From NCBI GenBank assembly GCA_020632495.1, contig JACKFL010000006.1:1302001-1366000 (forward strand): a stretch of 64,000 bases of DNA, written 5' to 3'. The DNA comes from Candidatus Omnitrophota bacterium (GTDB taxonomy: Bacteria; Omnitrophota; Gorgyraeia; Zapsychrales; Zapsychraceae). Positions 60,905 to 64,000 of the stretch are shown here, one piece after another; the first letter of the stretch is position 1, and each line of letters begins with the position of its first letter. The position numbers and the translations under genes were made by a program. Under the pieces are notes generated by a model. That model ran no database searches and had not been told where the DNA came from. It was given only the letters and a program-made list of their open reading frames with translations.

Positions 60905-63841
60905 TTACGGCGTTTCGGGCACAGGCGCGGCGACGTCCCGCTGTTGTTCTTCGGAAAGAGTTAACAGGAAATTACGCAGGACGCGGATCTGTTCGTTTTC
61001 GTTGCCGTCCAACAGATCCTCGGGGCCGGACGTATCGTAGTTCTCCGGATCGAAGAAGGTCGGCATCTTGGTACCGGGCATCAGCTTCGAAGGATTCTTG
61101 ATCCACTCGATAAGCCACTCCGGCTGCAGGCGCGTCTTGGCCAAGGCCAGGTTGGGCGCCCAGGAATCCTGTGAGCCGGTCGGCAGTTTGTTGCCCACCA
61201 CGTGACACTGAGTACAACCGAAGTAATCTTCGGAGAACAGTTTGGCGGCAGCTTCATGCTCCTTATCCGTCAAGCCGGTCTCGACATCCATTTTGAGCGG
61301 GAAATTGTCGCCGTCGACTGTCTGGAAATATTTCACCAAGGTATTCAAGTGCGCGACATTGAAATTGAAAGTCGGCATACGCACTCGCAGCCACGGGCGT
61401 ACCTTCTGCTTGGGTTCATGCAAGAAATTAAACAGCCACTCCGGATTAAGCTTGCGGCCTACTCCGTGAAGATTGGGCGGTGAAAAACTGTCGCGCACCT
61501 TGGCAGCCTCATTATCCGTTTTTTCCTCGAAATCCACCAACCATTTTTCCACGCTGTCATGTATGCTGCCGCCCTGTCCTTCCACCATATGGCAACCACG
61601 GCAGTTAAACTGGGCCACCAGCTCTTGCCCCTGCTCCTTAGCCAAATTTTCCGATGTCCGCGGCTTGACCTTGGCCTGAACCTGACTGTCGTCCACAAAC
61701 CCCAATAAAGCGGTGACAATGGCTTCCACTTCGTCATTCTTAAGATTGAAGTTGGGCATCCGCAGCTTTTCATCCGGGGCCTTAATCTTGCCTTTGTCAA
61801 AACTGCGCGGATCCTTCAACTTCTGCGTATACCAGGCATGCTTGCTGTGTTCGATATGCAAGAATCCGAAATCAAATTTGTGCAGCGATTTACTCGACTC
61901 CTCGCTGAGCGCCACACCGATCGGCTTGGCATTGTCAAAACCTTTGATATTGTGACAGCTGAAACAACCGTACTGCCCGATCAACTTTTCCCCGGCGAAC
62001 TCCAGCTTCTGCTCAAGCTTCATACCGGCCAACGTATTGCGCGCGCCCTGATCGGTGTCGGCCCTCTTGAGAAAACCGAGTACGATATCGTTGAGCACAT
62101 TGACGTTAACGGCCGGGACGGGTTGCTGACTGAAGGCATTGTTTTTGTCCTGAATAAGAAAACTGGTAATATCCGCGGCCTCTTGATCAGTCAAACGCAA
62201 ATTAGGCATCGCGGTATCGGAATGGTAGCTGTTAGGATCCTTAAGCCAATTGTACAACCAGCGGGCAGACGTCTTTGTACCGATGTTGATCAGATTCGGG
62301 CCAAAGCGCCGGCGCAAGCCGTTGACGGTGACCATCTCGTCGCCCTTTTCGGGCTGGATCTGGTGACAGGCATAACAGCCGACGGAAGCGACCAGCTCCT
62401 CGCCGCGGGCCGGATCGCCCTTGATCGGCAACCGGTCGTTCGGATAGGGTTGAGCGTTCTCAAAAAGGTAATGCAGAATGGCATGGATTTCCTGGTCACT
62501 GCGCTTCTTGGACACCACATCGCTGTTATTGGATTGATTAAAGTACGAGGGCATCATGGTATTGTGCCGGAAAGAGTGCGGATCGTTAATCCAGCGCCAG
62601 CCCCACTCCTTGTCGATTTTACCGGCCAGCTTGGTCAGATTCGGCCCCGGTTTCGGCCAGTCTTTGTAGCGTTCGATCTCGTGACAGGCATAACAGCCCG
62701 CGGTCTCGATCATGGCCAGCCCCGTGCTCAACTTTTCCGCGCCCTTGACCGGAAACTCTCCGGAGTGACATTTGTAGCAACCGGCCTCGGTATAAGGTAA
62801 CGGCAGCATCGGCTCTTCCCACAATTCCATCTGATGGTAGCCGTATTTTCCCTCCCACTCCTTCTTTTGCTGCGGTGAGGACGGCACGTGCACCGCGCCG
62901 TTAAAGCTTGTCCCGCGCGGACGGCCGGCGTGACATACGGTACAGCCGAATTCTTCCAGCGGGTGGGGTGAATTCTTCCCCACGTAAAGTTCGAGATTCG
63001 GGTGCGTTGTAAAAGGCTGCGCTTCGTTTACGTAGTCGGGATTGGTAATGCCGAGGTGACAGGTGGTACAGCGGTCCACCCGCGGTACATTCATGAAATT
63101 GACGTCCTCGGTGACATCCTTAAGTACGATTTGTTCGACTTTGTTTCGCGGATTGGCAAGCTCCAGTATCGGCAAGTCGCGCACCATATTGGCGAACTGG
63201 TTAGTCAGGGACATGGCATTCGGATCAATGCTGTCCAGTTGACGTACGAGGATGCTCTGGCGGGCGGTCATCTGACGCTCATCGCGCTCCAGCTGGGCGA
63301 GTTGAGCCCCGCAGTTGTCCATCATCCGTTGTTTGCTCTTCAGGGCGGTCTTGGCCTCTTCCACATCGAGCGCGAGTTTGGTCACCTGTTGATCCAACGA
63401 CTGAAACGCCTCCCGGTATTGATCAACATCGTGCTCATGGTAGGCCTCGCCGTGTTCAAAACGGTATTTGGCCGCATCGTATTCCGCCTTGCGGAATTTG
63501 TAGTCCTGTTCTACCAGCGTCAACTTGGCGTTCGCCTCTTCGATTTGTGCCTGCAGTTCCGTTTGCGACTGGCACTTGTCCTTGTACGCCTGCTTGGCTG
63601 CGGATATTTTGGCCTCAAGCTCTTCGTATTCCGTTTGCTGGGAGAGCTCGATATTCTCCTTGTCGAGTTTGACGCGGGCTTTTTCAATCTCTATCGAGCG
63701 GAATTGACGCTGATAGTCCTTCCAGTCACGGTCATAATCATCCATAAACACGCCCATCAGTGTCAGCAGCAGCACAACGCTAACCACGGCGAAGACGATG
63801 TTTAGTTTATTAATATTATAATGACGTTCGTCTTTTCCCAA
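60905..63841 (-). CDS. octaheme cytochrome c with N-terminal anchor and coiled coil
   Basis: 978 residues. One span (about 12-32), then a charged coiled coil of about 170-180 residues (40-215) rich in Glu, Lys, Gln and Ala, then eight CxxCH sites between about residues 257 and 876: CTTCH, CTVCH, CYKCH, CYACH, CYACH, CFSCH, CRGCH, CTQCH. The heme domains are repeated class I-like units with Met-containing downstream motifs (TMMPSYF, TAMPNLRL, LRMPNF, VRMPTF, KMPTFF). It would sit in the periplasm, tethered by the helix and raised on the coil. A cytochrome b gene lies immediately upstream, so this looks like the electron-output subunit of a bc-type complex. Confidence 0.9.
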   Translation of the reverse strand: MGKDERHYNINKLNIVFAVVSVVLLLTLMGVFMDDYDRDWKDYQRQFRSIEIEKARVKLDKENIELSQQTEYEELEAKISAAKQAYKDKCQSQTELQAQIEEANAKLTLVEQDYKFRKAEYDAAKYRFEHGEAYHEHDVDQYREAFQSLDQQVTKLALDVEEAKTALKSKQRMMDNCGAQLAQLERDERQMTARQSILVRQLDSIDPNAMSLTNQFANMVRDLPILELANPRNKVEQIVLKDVTEDVNFMNVPRVDRCTTCHLGITNPDYVNEAQPFTTHPNLELYVGKNSPHPLEEFGCTVCHAGRPRGTSFNGAVHVPSSPQQKKEWEGKYGYHQMELWEEPMLPLPYTEAGCYKCHSGEFPVKGAEKLSTGLAMIETAGCYACHEIERYKDWPKPGPNLTKLAGKIDKEWGWRWINDPHSFRHNTMMPSYFNQSNNSDVVSKKRSDQEIHAILHYLFENAQPYPNDRLPIKGDPARGEELVASVGCYACHQIQPEKGDEMVTVNGLRRRFGPNLINIGTKTSARWLYNWLKDPNSYHSDTAMPNLRLTDQEAADITSFLIQDKNNAFSQQPVPAVNVNVLNDIVLGFLKRADTDQGARNTLAGMKLEQKLEFAGEKLIGQYGCFSCHNIKGFDNAKPIGVALSEESSKSLHKFDFGFLHIEHSKHAWYTQKLKDPRSFDKGKIKAPDEKLRMPNFNLKNDEVEAIVTALLGFVDDSQVQAKVKPRTSENLAKEQGQELVAQFNCRGCHMVEGQGGSIHDSVEKWLVDFEEKTDNEAAKVRDSFSPPNLHGVGRKLNPEWLFNFLHEPKQKVRPWLRVRMPTFNFNVAHLNTLVKYFQTVDGDNFPLKMDVETGLTDKEHEAAAKLFSEDYFGCTQCHVVGNKLPTGSQDSWAPNLALAKTRLQPEWLIEWIKNPSKLMPGTKMPTFFDPENYDTSGPEDLLDGNENEQIRVLRNFLLTLSEEQQRDVAAPVPETP

Positions 63842-63855
63842 TGTTTCACCGATTC

Positions 63856-63999
63856 CTAGATATTGAAGAAAAATTCCGGTATGGCTATGATGTACTTAAC
63901 ATTGAAAGCCCAGCGCAGCAGCATTTTTATGGGCAGGCTGAGCGTCAGCAGCAGCAAAATGACAAAAACGCTGTAGCGTAACGGTCCCAGGTTCTTGAA
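63856..63999 (-). CDS. cytochrome b (C-terminal end only)
   Basis: Visible are the last 47 codons of a gene running off the right edge: a hydrophobic helix (YSVFVILLLLTLSLPIKMLL) then RWAFNVKYIIAIPEFFFNI and TAG. The tail looks like the end of quinol-cytochrome c reductase cytochrome b proteins I recall beside multiheme cytochromes. It ends 14 bases before the octaheme cytochrome start, so they form an operon. Without the rest of the gene this is an inference. Confidence 0.6.
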   Translation of the reverse strand, partial: FKNLGPLRYSVFVILLLLTLSLPIKMLLRWAFNVKYIIAIPEFFFNI

Positions 64000-64000
64000 G

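Noticed and set aside
61838..62800. 320-codon open frame antisense to the octaheme cytochrome
   Set aside because: Shadow of the CxxCH gene; no family motif.
60905..63999. Alternative complex III
   Set aside because: No molybdopterin-like ActB, NrfD-like ActC/F or small monohaem ActE is visible; the layout is cytochrome b plus multiheme c.
1..64000. CRISPR arrays, tRNA, rRNA, insertion sequences, phage genes
   Set aside because: No direct repeats with spacers, tRNA-like cloverleaf, rRNA signature or transposase/integrase was recognised in reading both strands.

Overview
The window is a dense, moderately GC-rich bacterial chromosome segment with 60-odd genes in tight operons on both strands. 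It holds no rRNA, tRNA, CRISPR array, transposon or phage gene that I can recognise. The gene set points to a free-living, Gram-negative, aerobically respiring bacterium that uses menaquinone: a men pathway, an aa3-type oxidase operon, a bc-type complex built around an octaheme cytochrome, glutathione synthesis and superoxide/peroxide defence. The ribonucleotide reductase resembles the chlamydial class Ic enzyme. That, and several families I associate with poorly cultured phyla, suggests a deep-branching lineage (PVC/Omnitrophota-like or Nitrospinota-like are possible), but the phylum cannot be fixed from this sequence alone.

Layout. 1-2.5 kb: glutathione synthesis (gshA end, gshB), a CPYC glutaredoxin, BolA and a CGFS glutaredoxin, meeting tail to tail an HCF101-type Fe-S carrier ATPase and a PP-loop thiouridylase (2.5-4.8 kb). 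4.9-7.2 kb: ilvBN. 7.3-12.1 kb: an unknown acidic protein and nrdAB behind a textbook tandem NrdR operator. 12.3-14.2 kb: aqpZ-tpx-sodA stress operon. 14.4-22.9 kb: the menaquinone operon ubiE/menG-menF-menD-menB-menA-menC-menE, with a convergent hotdog thioesterase (likely menI). menE is frameshifted. 23-26.7 kb: korA-korB-trxB. 26.8-31.7 kb: bioB, an unknown 608-residue cysteine-containing protein, thiC. 31.8-36.4 kb: a possible single-span micropeptide, an A-type Fe-S protein, a thioredoxin-fold protein, a DUF4019-like secreted protein, an MBL hydrolase, an MFS carrier and an SDR. 36.4-41.2 kb: leuC-leuD-ilvD-aroC-SDR operon. 41.3-44.8 kb: acnA and a downstream membrane protein, both riddled with single-base frameshifts. 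45-48.5 kb: a B12-binding-type radical SAM protein, then two ferredoxins followed by four overlapping small membrane proteins. 48.5-56.1 kb: a cytochrome oxidase operon (cupredoxin, coxA, coxC, coxD, two small membrane proteins, coxB, ctaA, ctaB, sco, DUF420). 56.2-59.6 kb: an ECF sigma factor with a fused anti-sigma/von Willebrand protein. 59.7-64 kb: a zinc-ribbon membrane protein, a polytopic membrane protein, an octaheme cytochrome c with a long coiled coil, and the end of a cytochrome b gene.

How it fits together. Ferredoxin-linked 2-oxoglutarate oxidoreductase, aconitase and two ferredoxins form a carbon/redox block. Menaquinol made by the men operon would feed the cytochrome b/octaheme complex at the right edge, and electrons would reach the oxidase, possibly through the cupredoxin at the head of the cox operon. 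Many Fe-S enzymes here (leuC, ilvD, acnA, bioB, thiC, kor, ferredoxins) match the investment in Fe-S delivery (Grx4-BolA, HCF101-like ATPase, A-type carrier). The best leads are the class Ic nrdAB with a 31-bp-spaced operator, the coiled-coil octaheme cytochrome locus, the oxidase lacking the usual K-channel lysine, the sigma/anti-sigma-vWA pair, the ferredoxin-micromembrane operon and the unexplained frameshift clusters in menE and acnA.
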